DNA from: an uncultured Planctomycetia bacterium
GTDB lineage: Bacteria > Planctomycetota > UBA1135 > GCA-002686595
DNA: 32,407 nt
Assembly: GCA_938003765.1 (NCBI GenBank)
Contig: CALKYE010000130.1
Coordinates: 1-32,407 of the forward strand
Direction: 5' to 3'
The notes below the pieces were generated by a model, which did not search any database, was not told the DNA's origin, and was given only the letters and a program-made list of their open reading frames with translations. Both the position numbers and the translations under genes were made by a program. Shown here piece by piece: positions 9,911 to 17,963 of the stretch (position 1 is its first letter; the number at the start of each line of letters is the position of its first letter).

Positions 9911-10729
9911 CTAGCGCCGCCCCTCGGCCCAGGCCAGCGGCAGCCAGAACGACGCGTCGTCGCGCTGCGCCCACGCGTCGAACTCGAACAGGCCGGCGTC
10001 GAACTCGCCGGGAGCGAGGTGGCGCTCGATCGCCTCGCGCGCGCCGAGCAGGATGCCGCGGCAGTTGTCGATGACGAGTCGCCAGTCCGCCGTCCCAGCG
10101 CAACTGCCGAAGAACAGCCAATCGTTGCGCGTGGGCGTTGCGCCGGCCGCACGGATCAGGCGCGGCAGGCGCCGGCCGATGAGCGGGTCGTTGCCCAGCG
10201 CGGAGTAGGTGCTCAGGTAGGCGTTCCACACGCGCTCGAAGCGCGGCGTCGGTGGATCGAGCCGCAACACGTCGTGGTCGTCGTCGCACAGCACGAGGCG
10301 TCCGCCGGGAGCGAGCGCTCGCGCCATCGCGTCGACGACGCGCTGCGGCTCGGCGACGTGCTCGAGCAGGAAGCGCGCCCAGACGAGATCGAAGCTGCCC
10401 CACTCGTGCGCGGCGAGCGGGAAGTCGTATGCGTCCCCGGCGCGGAGCTCGACGCGCGCGCCCCGCTCGTCGCTCGCGAGACGCTGGCGTCCGGCCGCGA
10501 GTTGATGCTCATCGCGCTCGAGCGCCAGCACGCTGCCCGCGCCGGCTCGCGCCAGTTCGAGCGCGAACCGCGCCGTCCCTGCGCCGACGTCGAGTACGCG
10601 CTCACCCCCGCGCAACGCCAGGCGCTCGAGGCAACGCCGGTTGAGGATCTCGTTCATCAGCTCGAGGCGCGCCTGCTCCTCGGGCGTCGAGCCGTGCACG
10701 TACTGCGAGCGCTGCGGCGAGGTGCTCAT
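9911..10729 (-). CDS. Class I SAM-dependent methyltransferase
   Basis: A soluble protein of 272 residues with the Rossmann methyltransferase motifs in order: motif I VLDVGAGTARFALELA (45-60), an acidic residue closing strand 2 (LALERDEHQL), GDAYDFPL, motif IV FDLVWARFLLEHV and post-motif LAPGGRLVLCDDD. The N-terminal stretch YVHGSTPEEQARLELMN is common in small-molecule methyltransferases of this group. The ATG at 10729 fits the family start; the open frame continues upstream but is Arg/Ser-rich and unrelated. It ends 6 bases from the convergent NTF2-like gene, so it is a single-gene unit. Substrate unknown. Confidence 0.85.
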   Translation of the reverse strand: MSTSPQRSQYVHGSTPEEQARLELMNEILNRRCLERLALRGGERVLDVGAGTARFALELARAGAGSVLALERDEHQLAAGRQRLASDERGARVELRAGDAYDFPLAAHEWGSFDLVWARFLLEHVAEPQRVVDAMARALAPGGRLVLCDDDHDVLRLDPPTPRFERVWNAYLSTYSALGNDPLIGRRLPRLIRAAGATPTRNDWLFFGSCAGTADWRLVIDNCRGILLGAREAIERHLAPGEFDAGLFEFDAWAQRDDASFWLPLAWAEGRR

Positions 10730-11345
10730 CGAGTGAGACCCGAGTCTGTCGCACCCGGTCGTCGCCAGCAATGCGCCAACCGACCTCGCGCCCGCATCTG
10801 TTCGTCCGCACCGTCGAGGATCGGTAAGGCGCGTCGCAAGCGCCCGCGCTGTGCGCATGTTCGGCCGGCCAGGTAAGCGCGCTCTGCGCGGGCCGCCCCG
10901 TCTCGACGATCCAGCTCGAGGCACGTCTGCGTCGTTGCGGGACACGTCGAAGTCGAACTCGGAGTGAGTCACCGACTGAAGTCGTGCTCCGCGGAACGGA
11001 AGGACGGTCGACACTTGCGCTCGTTCGCACTTCGCACGGGAGCTCACCGAGCCGCTCGAGTGCTCGTCGATTCCACGTGCGCGCCAGAGCGCTCGACGAA
11101 CGGCGTTGCTCGCGGCGGCGCGCTCGCTCGCGCGCCCGAAGTCGGTCGCTGGAGCATCGACACACCCGTTCCACGGCCCGTGAGCCGCGTCCGATCGAAC
11201 TTCCGCGATCCGCAGCGCCCCGCGCGGGCGCAGCGCGAGTACCATGAGGCGCTCAAATCACCAGACCCAGACGGAGCGCTCCCTTCCACTTGAACGTGCG
11301 AGTCGATCGGTTCCTTCCGTCGCCAGAAGAGGACGATCGAACACG
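10730..11345. other. 616-base non-coding region between divergent methyltransferase and RRM genes
   Basis: No protein family is recognisable in any frame; frames that remain open encode Arg/Ala/Ser-rich chance peptides. It should contain the promoters of both flanking genes. AGAAGAGGA at 11325-11333, 12 bases before the RRM start, is a possible but distant ribosome binding site. The length is unusual for this compact window and leaves room for a long leader or a small RNA, neither of which I can show. Confidence 0.5.
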
Positions 11346-11663
11346 ATGTCGCGGATCTATGTCGGCAACTTGGACAAGAGCACAACGGAAGAGGGACTGC
11401 GCAACTTCGTCGCTCAGGAAGGCCGGACGGTCACCAAGGTCCTGATGAAGCTCGACGCCCAGACCGGCAAGTCGCGCGGGTTCGCGTTCGTCGACCTGGG
11501 TTCGCCCGAAGAGGCCCAAGCCGCCATCGCGGCGCTCAACGGCGCCACGCTCGACGGCGCGGTGGTCAAGGTCAACGTCGCCAAGGATCTGCCCGAACCG
11601 CGTCGCCCCTCGAGCAGCGGCTACGGCGGCGGCGGTCGCTCCGGCGGCGGTCGGCGCTGGTAA
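11346..11663 (+). CDS. Single-RRM RNA-binding protein with glycine-rich tail
   Basis: A protein of 105 residues with one RNA recognition motif at about 3-80: RNP2 is IYVGNL (4-9) and RNP1 is KSRGFAFV (42-49), with the aromatic residues that stack on RNA bases in place. Residues 81-105 are a basic, Ser/Gly/Arg-rich tail (GYGGGGRSGGGRRW). This is the architecture of the bacterial RRM proteins known in cyanobacteria and planctomycetes, which are often cold-regulated. The ATG at 11346 is preceded by frame that does not resemble RRM. It stands alone, with a long non-coding region upstream and a convergent peptidase gene 24 bases downstream. Likely cytoplasmic RNA chaperone; targets unknown. Confidence 0.92.
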   Translation: MSRIYVGNLDKSTTEEGLRNFVAQEGRTVTKVLMKLDAQTGKSRGFAFVDLGSPEEAQAAIAALNGATLDGAVVKVNVAKDLPEPRRPSSSGYGGGGRSGGGRRW

Positions 11664-11670
11664 GCCGCCC

Positions 11671-11683
11671 GCGCGCTGCGCGC
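11671..11683. terminator. Small GC hairpin in the convergent gap after the RRM gene
   Basis: GCGCGCTGCGCGC can form a 5-base-pair stem with a CTG loop in the 24-base gap between two convergent stop codons. It has no T-tract, so termination is only suggested by position. Confidence 0.25.
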
Positions 11684-11687
11684 CAGG

Positions 11688-13139
11688 TCACTGCGTGCGA
11701 AAGCGCGGCGGCGGCAAGGCGAGCGTGCGGCTCTCGACGGTCTCGCCGGCCAGGAAGCGCGCGAGCAGCTCGCGGTACTCCGGCGAGAGCAGCTCGATCG
11801 ATTCGTGGCCCGCGCTGTCCGCGATCACGTGCGCGTGATTGGGGAAGCCGGCGCTGAGCTCCTCGACATTCGAAGGCGGCGTGCGCGCATCGATCCCGCC
11901 GCTCACGAACAGAACGCGCGCGTCGCTCTCGAGCGGCGCGCGCAGTCGTTCTCCGACCGGCGTCGGACCGCAGGCGGCGCAGGCGGCCGGATAGGGCGCG
12001 TTGACGGCGTCGGACAGCAAGTTGGACGCGTCCGCGCGCTCCGCGGCGATGCGCGCCAGTCGCGCGGGGGACGCGCCGGACGAACAGTCCATCATCAGCG
12101 CCATCGCTGAGCCGACTTCGCCCCGCCGCAGCATCAACGCGCTGTCCGCGAGCGCGCCCCAATCGCCGCGTCGCATGCGCGACAGCCCCGCCGGCACGTC
12201 GCGCAACTCGAACGCCAGTCCCAGCGCGTTGGCGAGGTGGAACTGCAAGTCGAAGGGTCCGATCAGGAACTCGAGCTCGCTGCCCGCGTGCGTGGCCGTG
12301 AGCTTCACGGGCTTCTCGGTGAGCTGAGCGAGCAACTCGCGAACGGCGCCGAGCGTGTCGGGCAACAGCTTCGACGCCTCCGGATCCGCCGCGACCAACG
12401 TGTGCAGTTGCTCGAGGTAGCGCTGCGTCGTGCTCGGCAACTTCAACGTCTGGTCGGGCCCCTCCGTGCGCACCAGCACGGCGCCTGCGACGCGGTCCGA
12501 GTGCCTGCGCAGGTATTCGAGCGCGAGGTGCGTGCCGTAGCTCTCGCCCCACAGCACGATCTGCTCGAGCCCGAGCGCCGCGCGCACGGACTCGAGGTCC
12601 TCGGCGCTCTCGAACGTGTTGTACGCGCTCGGATCGACGCCCTGCGCGCGCCAATGCGCCAGACAACGCTCCGCAGCAGCGCGATACGCCGCGTCGAAGC
12701 TCTCGCGCGTCGCCGGGCGATCGAGCGGCAGCTCGTAGTGGAACTGCGGACCTTCGGCGAGGTTCGGTCTGCTCGCGCCGGTGCCGCGCTGGTCGATGCC
12801 GATCACGTCCCGCGTGTCGAGCAGGCGCAAGTGACGTCCCGCGGCCGGCCGGACGCAGTACTCGATGCCCGACGGTCCGGGGCCGCCGACGAGGTAGAAG
12901 CACGGCGGCGCGGGTTTGGGATGGCTGGTGCGCAGCCTCACGAAGGCGAGCTCGATCTGCGCGCCGTCGGGCTTGCTGCGAGTCTCGGGAACGCGCAGTC
13001 GGCCGAGCTCGCACTCGAGCGGCTTGCCGTCGGGCCCGGTGAGTTCGTGCGGCGTCCAGCGGATCTGCGCGAGCGCGCGCGTGGGCGCAGTCAGCGCGAG
13101 GAGGCCGACGAGAACGACTTGCGCGAAGCGACTGGGCAT
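11688..13139 (-). CDS. Secreted alpha/beta hydrolase, S33 (tripeptidyl-aminopeptidase-like) family
   Basis: An exported protein of 483 residues. Residues 1-25 are a Sec signal peptide ending ALAQ. The alpha/beta hydrolase core follows: oxyanion region YLVGGPGPSG (82-91), DQRGTG (116-121), nucleophile elbow GESYG with S200, the acid D417 in SGGIDARTP and H445 in SAGHE. The spacing and the ACAACG cysteine cluster near the C-terminal hydrolase half resemble S33 peptidases of the tripeptidyl aminopeptidase/SlpD type. The start overlaps the permease stop codon (TGATG at 13137-13141), so it is translationally coupled to the ABC transporter genes. Preference for N-terminal peptides is known for the family, not shown here. 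Whether the transporter and peptidase act on the same compound is inference. Confidence 0.87.
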   Translation of the reverse strand: MPSRFAQVVLVGLLALTAPTRALAQIRWTPHELTGPDGKPLECELGRLRVPETRSKPDGAQIELAFVRLRTSHPKPAPPCFYLVGGPGPSGIEYCVRPAAGRHLRLLDTRDVIGIDQRGTGASRPNLAEGPQFHYELPLDRPATRESFDAAYRAAAERCLAHWRAQGVDPSAYNTFESAEDLESVRAALGLEQIVLWGESYGTHLALEYLRRHSDRVAGAVLVRTEGPDQTLKLPSTTQRYLEQLHTLVAADPEASKLLPDTLGAVRELLAQLTEKPVKLTATHAGSELEFLIGPFDLQFHLANALGLAFELRDVPAGLSRMRRGDWGALADSALMLRRGEVGSAMALMMDCSSGASPARLARIAAERADASNLLSDAVNAPYPAACAACGPTPVGERLRAPLESDARVLFVSGGIDARTPPSNVEELSAGFPNHAHVIADSAGHESIELLSPEYRELLARFLAGETVESRTLALPPPRFRTQ

Positions 13140-14986
13140 CACGACGACTCCATCGAAGGGGTGTGGCGCACGGGGCTGAGCCACGCGCCGAGGAAGGCGA
13201 GGACGGGAAGCGCCACGACGCAGGCCGCGAGCTGCGGCCACGGCGTGTGGAACTCGAGGCGCGCGTCGGCGAACTCGATCAGCCCCCAGCTCGGCGCCAG
13301 ACCGGCCGGAACCGCGAGGAGCGCGCCCAGCAGCGCGAGGTACGCCGCGCGTGCGCCAGCGAGCTTGCGTTGCTCGCGCGGCGCCGCGCCGACCGCGTCG
13401 AGGACGCGCGCGTCGGCCGCCGACTCGACGCCGGCGAGCGCCGTCGCCAGGAACACGACGATCAGACTCGTGGCGAGGCTCGCGACGAGCGCGAGATCGA
13501 TCAGAGCGCGCTCGGCGCCTGCTCCGCCTGCGCCGTTCTGCGCGACGAGCGCATCGATGCTGCCGGCGAGCGACGCGAGCAGCACGCTGATCGAGAGCGC
13601 GGCGAGCACCGCCGTCACGACCGGGCCATTGCGTGCGCCGAAGCGGCCTGCGTCGCGCGCGGCGAGTCGCCACGCGAGCGGGAGCGGCGCCGCTTGCTTC
13701 GCGAGCGCGCTCAGCAGCCACGGCGAGCACGCGCCGAGTCCCAGCACGCAGGCGATCGAACCGCCGAGCACCGACGCGGCTGCGGCGGCGTCCTCGGCTC
13801 GCGTTCCGACGACCAGCGCTCCGCCGCCGATCAGCAAGAGCGTCGCACCGACGACGAGCCAGCCGCGCGCTGCGGTGTGGGTCGGACGACGTCCGCTCAG
13901 CGCCACGAGCACGGGGAGTCGCGCCGCGCTGACGGCGGGCGCGAGCGTTGCGAGGAGCGCGCTCGAAGGGCCGAGCAGCGCGGCGGCGAGCAGGTGCGCG
14001 CGAGAGAGCTCGAGCGCGCCGTTCCAGCGGCCGTTCCAGCCGTCGAGCCACGGCGAGAGCGCGTGCGCCGCACCGAGCCCCAGCGCCAGGCCGAGCAGCA
14101 CGCCGACGCCCGCGAGGATCACGGTCGCGACGCACAGCGCGCGCGCCACGTCGGCGACCGTCGCGCCGTTCGCGCCGACCAGCCCGATCTCGCGCTGACG
14201 ACGCCGCACGCCGACCGCGAACACGGCTGCGATCACGAGCGCGGCCTCGAAGAACGCGAAGCCGCCCAGGACGAACGTCACGAGCGCCTCGAACTCGTCG
14301 CGCTGGCCCAGTTCGCTGCGGCGGATCACGCGCTGGCCTCGCGCGAACAGCGCGTCGGCCAACGCCTCGACACGCTGCGGCTGCGCATCGACGAGCCACA
14401 GACGGGTCGCGCGTTCGGGGTCGAACTCGACCCACGCGACGGCGCGCTCGAGCTCTTCGGGGCGCGCGGCGAGGCCCACGACCTCGCGCGAGCGGCCGTC
14501 GAGCTGCACTTCGGCGCCGAGCTCGACTCCGAGCGCACGCGCGGCGCTCGGCGAGAGCGCGCACTCGTCCGCGGACTGGGGCGCGCGGCCTGCGAGCAAG
14601 CGCAGCAAGCCCTCGGCGAGCTGGCCGTGGTCGAGGGCGCCGCGCTCGAAGCTCCAGCCCTCGACTTGAGCCTCGCTGCCCGCCGCGCGAACGGTCACGC
14701 TGCGCTGTGCGAAGGCGGAGCAGCGCGCGTCGCCGCCGAGCAACCCCTCGAACTCGCGCCGTTCGAGCGCGTCGTAGGTCTCGACCCGCAGCGCTGCGGC
14801 GCCCAGCACGTTCGCACGCAGTTCCTCCGGCGTCGCGCGCGCGGTTGCGAACACCGCGCCGCCGCCGCTCATCGCGGCGACGCACAGCGCGAGCAGTGCG
14901 ACCACGAGCCAGGAGCGCGCCGCGTGGCGTCGGGCCGAGCGCAACTCGATGCGCACGAGGGCTCGAAACGCGCTCCAGGCTCTCAC
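13139..14986 (-). CDS. ABC transporter permease, FtsX/MacB type
   Basis: A membrane protein of 615 residues. One transmembrane segment at about 22-45 is followed by a long extracytoplasmic region (to about 245), then FtsX-like core segments: residues 250-300 with ALVIAAVFAVGVRRRQREIG and LVGANGATVADV, and a second set near 500-600 with SLIVVFLATAL and DAVGAAPREQRKLAGARA. The repeated VGA.ga/.R..R motif is the coupling segment of FtsX permeases, and two such domains make a LolE/MacB-like subunit with eight or more helices. The start is GTG 14986, overlapping the ATPase stop by four bases (GTGA). Such permeases usually work mechanically on extracytoplasmic substrates such as lipoproteins, peptides or cell-wall enzymes rather than forming a simple channel. 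Substrate unknown. Confidence 0.88.
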   Translation of the reverse strand: MRAWSAFRALVRIELRSARRHAARSWLVVALLALCVAAMSGGGAVFATARATPEELRANVLGAAALRVETYDALERREFEGLLGGDARCSAFAQRSVTVRAAGSEAQVEGWSFERGALDHGQLAEGLLRLLAGRAPQSADECALSPSAARALGVELGAEVQLDGRSREVVGLAARPEELERAVAWVEFDPERATRLWLVDAQPQRVEALADALFARGQRVIRRSELGQRDEFEALVTFVLGGFAFFEAALVIAAVFAVGVRRRQREIGLVGANGATVADVARALCVATVILAGVGVLLGLALGLGAAHALSPWLDGWNGRWNGALELSRAHLLAAALLGPSSALLATLAPAVSAARLPVLVALSGRRPTHTAARGWLVVGATLLLIGGGALVVGTRAEDAAAAASVLGGSIACVLGLGACSPWLLSALAKQAAPLPLAWRLAARDAGRFGARNGPVVTAVLAALSISVLLASLAGSIDALVAQNGAGGAGAERALIDLALVASLATSLIVVFLATALAGVESAADARVLDAVGAAPREQRKLAGARAAYLALLGALLAVPAGLAPSWGLIEFADARLEFHTPWPQLAACVVALPVLAFLGAWLSPVRHTPSMESS

Positions 14987-15705
14987 GCGCCGCGCTCCGC
15001 GGGGTTTCGCGCGCCCACCAAGGTCGCGCGGGCGGCGTCGCTGAAGCGCCCGTCGCGCAGGTGCAGCACGCGGTCGGCCCAGGCCGCGTGAGCGGCGTCG
15101 TGGGTGACGAGCACGGCGCTGCGGCCGGCATCGCATTGCTCGCGCAGGAGCCGCATCACCAGCTCGCCGCTCAGCGAGTCGAGCGCGCCCGTCGGTTCGT
15201 CCGCGAGCAGCAGCGCACGTTGGCCCACGAACGCGCGCGCGATGGCGACGCGTTGTTGCTCGCCGCCCGAGAGCTCGTCGGGGAAGCGCTGCGCCAGTTC
15301 GCCGAGGCGCACGCGCGCCAACGCTTCGCTCGCCTGCGCGCGGGCCGCCGCCAGCGCGGCCCCGTCGAGCTCGAGCGGCAACGCTACGTTCTCGAGCGCG
15401 GTCAGGCCGGGCAGCAGGTTGAGCGCCTGGAAGACGTAGCCGACGGTGCGCCGCCGCAGGCTCGCGAGTTCATCGCGCGAGCGTGTCGCGAGGTCGACTC
15501 CGCCGATCGACACTCGCCCCTGCGTGGGCTGGTCGAGCGCGCCGGCCAGCGCCAGCAGCGTCGATTTGCCGGCGCCCGACGGCCCCATGATCGCGACCAG
15601 CTCGCCCGGCTCGACCGCGAACGACACCGGCCCGAGCGCGCGCACCGCGGCGGGTCCGCTGCCGTGCACGCGCGTGACGGCGTCGAACTCGAGGATCGCG
15701 CTCAC
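14983..15705 (-). CDS. ABC transporter ATPase, LolD/MacB-like
   Basis: A complete nucleotide-binding subunit of 240 residues: Walker A GPSGAGKST (41-49), Q-loop Q93, signature LSGGEQQR (145-152), Walker B LLLADEPTG (165-173) and switch His H202 in LVTHD. The ADEPTGALD sequence and length place it with the MacB/LolD/FtsE-type ATPases that partner FtsX permeases, which fits the gene downstream. It starts at GTG 15705, overlapping the padR stop codon by four bases (GTGA) and in turn overlaps the permease start by four. The two overlaps imply one polycistronic message with coupled translation. Confidence 0.94.
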   Translation of the reverse strand: MSAILEFDAVTRVHGSGPAAVRALGPVSFAVEPGELVAIMGPSGAGKSTLLALAGALDQPTQGRVSIGGVDLATRSRDELASLRRRTVGYVFQALNLLPGLTALENVALPLELDGAALAAARAQASEALARVRLGELAQRFPDELSGGEQQRVAIARAFVGQRALLLADEPTGALDSLSGELVMRLLREQCDAGRSAVLVTHDAAHAAWADRVLHLRDGRFSDAARATLVGARNPAERGA

Positions 15706-16226
15706 CGCTGGCTCCGCTCGCGCAGGCGCGCTTCGCACAGCTCGATCCAGTCGAGTTCGGCCTTCGCCTTGAGGATCAGCGCGTCGAGCAGCAACACCCA
15801 CGGCAGCTCCCGCTCGGGGTCCGCGCGCTGCTTCTGGCGCGTGAGCTCGCCCATGCGCTCGAGCGTCGCGGCGCGTTGGGCGTCGAGGATCGCGCTGACG
15901 TCGTCGCGGTCGGCGGCGATCGCGAGCAGCACCTTGATGGCGAGCTCGTCGCGCGGCGGGGGATCGCTCTCGACGGGCTCGCCGAACCAGCGCGAGAGCT
16001 CGCCCCGCCCGGCGTCGGTGATGCGCCAGGTCTGACGCGGGCCGTCGTCGCTCGCGCCCTGGGGCTCGACCAGGCCGTCGCGTTCGAGCCGCGCGAGGGT
16101 GGTGTAGACCTGCCCGATGTTGAGCGGCCACGCGCCCGACGTGTTGCGCTCGAAGTCGGCCTTGAGGCCGTAGCCGTGGGTCGGTTGGGCGGCGAGGATC
16201 GCGAGCAGGCTGTTGCGGACCGACAT
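15702..16226 (-). CDS. PadR-family transcriptional regulator
   Basis: A protein of 174 residues, typical for PadR-s2. The winged helix-turn-helix at 1-85 contains the family pattern LLAILAAQPTHGYGLKADFER, INIGQVYTTLARLERDGLV-like segment (here PLNIGQVYTTLARLERDGLV) and WRITDAGRGELSRW; the C-terminal 90 residues are helical with the usual acidic dimer region (DELAIKVLLAIAA). It is the first gene of the ABC-peptidase operon. PadR proteins usually repress drug- or stress-responsive transporter operons and their own gene. A perfect palindrome centred 59 bases upstream of its start is a likely operator, implying autorepression. The inducer is unknown. Confidence 0.92.
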   Translation of the reverse strand: MSVRNSLLAILAAQPTHGYGLKADFERNTSGAWPLNIGQVYTTLARLERDGLVEPQGASDDGPRQTWRITDAGRGELSRWFGEPVESDPPPRDELAIKVLLAIAADRDDVSAILDAQRAATLERMGELTRQKQRADPERELPWVLLLDALILKAKAELDWIELCEARLRERSQR

Positions 16227-16626
16227 GGGGCTCTCGCCGCGGCGGGGCGAGCTGTTCGAGGCGCGGGGAGCGGGTTTGCATACTAAGTATGCATACGCGG
16301 TAGGCACGCGCAAGCCCCTCGGGAGGGCCTGGCGGGGCCGGTCGGCGCTCTCGGACGCTCGGCGGGGTCCGCCCAGGCCCGCCCCCGCGCGCTCGACTCA
16401 GGCCGGAGTTCCGAGCGGCTTGACGGTCGTGTGGCCGCCCGCGCCTCGATCCCGCGCGAGCACTCCGCCGCGCTTCTGGTCTCGTCGGGAGTTGCCTGAG
16501 CGAACCGCGCTCGCGGCGAGTGGAGAAGCCACGTCACGCGCCTTCTCGCCAGCCGCGTCGAGCTCCGCGGTCCGTCATCGGCCGCGCGCCCCGGCTGAAC
16601 GCGGCGTCCTCGCGCGCGCTCGCTGG
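16227..16626. other. 400-base non-coding region upstream of padR
   Basis: It contains no recognisable gene. The AT-rich palindrome next to padR is listed separately. GGGCCTGG (16325-16332) and CCAGGCCC (16373-16380) form an 8-base inverted repeat with a 40-base loop, of doubtful meaning. The rest, up to the TAG stop at 16627, shows nothing I can name. Confidence 0.5.
16277..16296. promoter_or_regulatory. Probable PadR operator overlapping the padR promoter
   Basis: TGCATACTAAGTATGCA (16277-16293) is a perfect inverted repeat with 8-base arms around one central A. A second perfect palindrome, GTATGCATAC (16287-16296), overlaps its right arm. This is the most AT-rich spot in the neighbourhood, 51-70 bases before the padR start, and the minus strand offers -10-like TATGCA/TACTTA sequences within it. 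PadR proteins bind palindromes of ATAC/GTAT type, so this is probably the autoregulatory site. Confidence 0.7.
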
Positions 16627-17799
16627 CTAGTGATCGAGCTCGAGCACGGCGACGGCGCTGTCTCCGTGCTTCAACAGCACGGGCGCCTCGCGCGCGACGC
16701 GACGCAGCGACAACGCCGGATCGACCTGCAACGACAACTTCTCGAGCACGCCGACGCAGCGGAACAGCGCCACGCCTCCGCGCAGACGCTCCTCGGGCGC
16801 GCATCCACCGTCTGCGCGAACCGTGCTGCGCAGCGACCAGTTCCGATCTCCCAGCGCGATGCGACCGGCGCCGGCAAACAGTCCACCGGCGCGATCGCGC
16901 ACCTCGATGCGCACCGAGCCGTACGAGCTGACGCGGAAGACGAGCGGCTCCCGCGGCGGTGAGAGGGGGTCGACGTGATAGCTGCGGGGCTCGGCTCGCA
17001 CGAGCAGCGGCTCGATGGTCCAGCGCGATTCGTACTCCGGGGCGTGCGACTCGACATCGCGCAGCACGGCGAGCCCGCGTGCGTCCGTGCGCGCGACGAG
17101 TGCGGGCGTGCGCTCGTCCTCGGACACGGTCCACAGCCGATTCGGCAAGGTGAGAGCGACGAACGCGCCTTCGATCGGCCGGTCGGCCAGGTCGACGAAG
17201 CGCACGCTCACGTCGTGCGATGGCGCGAGCTGCACGACGCACTCGGTGTCGGCCGTGGAGACCACCGTGCAGCCCGCACGACCCGGCGCGCGCGCGCCGA
17301 CGCGCACCGCCCGACGCGGGGTCGGCGCAACGGCGCGACCCTCGGAGTCGAGCTGCAGTTCGAGCCCGAGTCCGGCGGCGAGCTCGTGCACGTCGGAGCG
17401 GTGCTCCTCCGCGAAGTTCAGGACCGTCGCGCGACTCGCGTACTCGTCCTCGATCCAGGCCCGGGCCTGCGGCGCGGGCGCGCCCAGATCGTCGAGCACC
17501 TGGATGCGCAACTCGCCGCGCGGGAGCTCGTCCGACTCGCGAACGCTCGGGTTGAGAACCTCGTTGCGCGCGAGCGTGGTCTCGCCCTCTCTCTCGCGCG
17601 GTTCCGCAGCGTCGAGATCGGTCGCGCCGCCATCGAGCGCGCTCGTCGACGCGGCGCGCGGCGCGGCTGCCGCAGCGCCCGACGAAGGCTCGGCCAGCCA
17701 GAGAGCCGTCCAGATCAGCGACGCGATGAGCAGCGCGAGCGCCGCCGCCCAGCTCAATGCGGTGCGAGTGCGAACCATTGGGCGAACGCGTTCCAGCAT
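16627..17799 (-). CDS. Membrane-anchored extracytoplasmic protein, carboxypeptidase-regulatory-like
   Basis: I do not recognise this protein of 390 residues. A basic N-terminus is followed by one hydrophobic segment at about 17-37, then a long Ala/Glu/Asp-rich linker (40-90), so the bulk should lie outside the inner membrane. The remainder shows beta-rich segments such as LRIQVLDDLGAPAPQARAWI, VSVRFVDLADRPIEGAFVAL, TDARGLAVLRDV and VRIEVRDRAGGLFAGAGRIAL, which look like repeated carboxypeptidase-regulatory/Ig-like modules. Either ATG 17799 or ATG 17778 could be the start; neither has a clear Shine-Dalgarno and both keep the anchor. The protein at 22660-24036 has the same layout. Function unknown; a polymer- or surface-binding role is a guess. 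Confidence 0.65.
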   Translation of the reverse strand: MLERVRPMVRTRTALSWAAALALLIASLIWTALWLAEPSSGAAAAAPRAASTSALDGGATDLDAAEPREREGETTLARNEVLNPSVRESDELPRGELRIQVLDDLGAPAPQARAWIEDEYASRATVLNFAEEHRSDVHELAAGLGLELQLDSEGRAVAPTPRRAVRVGARAPGRAGCTVVSTADTECVVQLAPSHDVSVRFVDLADRPIEGAFVALTLPNRLWTVSEDERTPALVARTDARGLAVLRDVESHAPEYESRWTIEPLLVRAEPRSYHVDPLSPPREPLVFRVSSYGSVRIEVRDRAGGLFAGAGRIALGDRNWSLRSTVRADGGCAPEERLRGGVALFRCVGVLEKLSLQVDPALSLRRVAREAPVLLKHGDSAVAVLELDH

Positions 17800-17963
17800 A
17801 GGCGCAGGACTCGGCGGCGAGTTGGCCGGCCGCGTAAGGTCCGCTCGCACGATCGTTGATCGCGCCGCAGTCCGTGTGGGAACCGCTGACGTCGCGCGCG
17901 GCCGGCCAACGGCCGGTTTTCGCGGCGCAGTTCGCGAACGGGGCGGGCTAACGTGTCCGGCGC

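Noticed and set aside
12237..15091. Long plus-strand open frames opposite the peptidase and permease genes
   Set aside because: Products are Arg/Ala/Ser-rich and lack domains; the minus strand carries catalytic triad, membrane segments and coupled stop/start overlaps. Frames this long are expected by chance at this GC content.
16325..16380. Inverted repeat GGGCCTGG/CCAGGCCC as terminator
   Set aside because: The loop is 40 bases long, no T-tract follows, and the nearest upstream stop codon is about 250 bases away.
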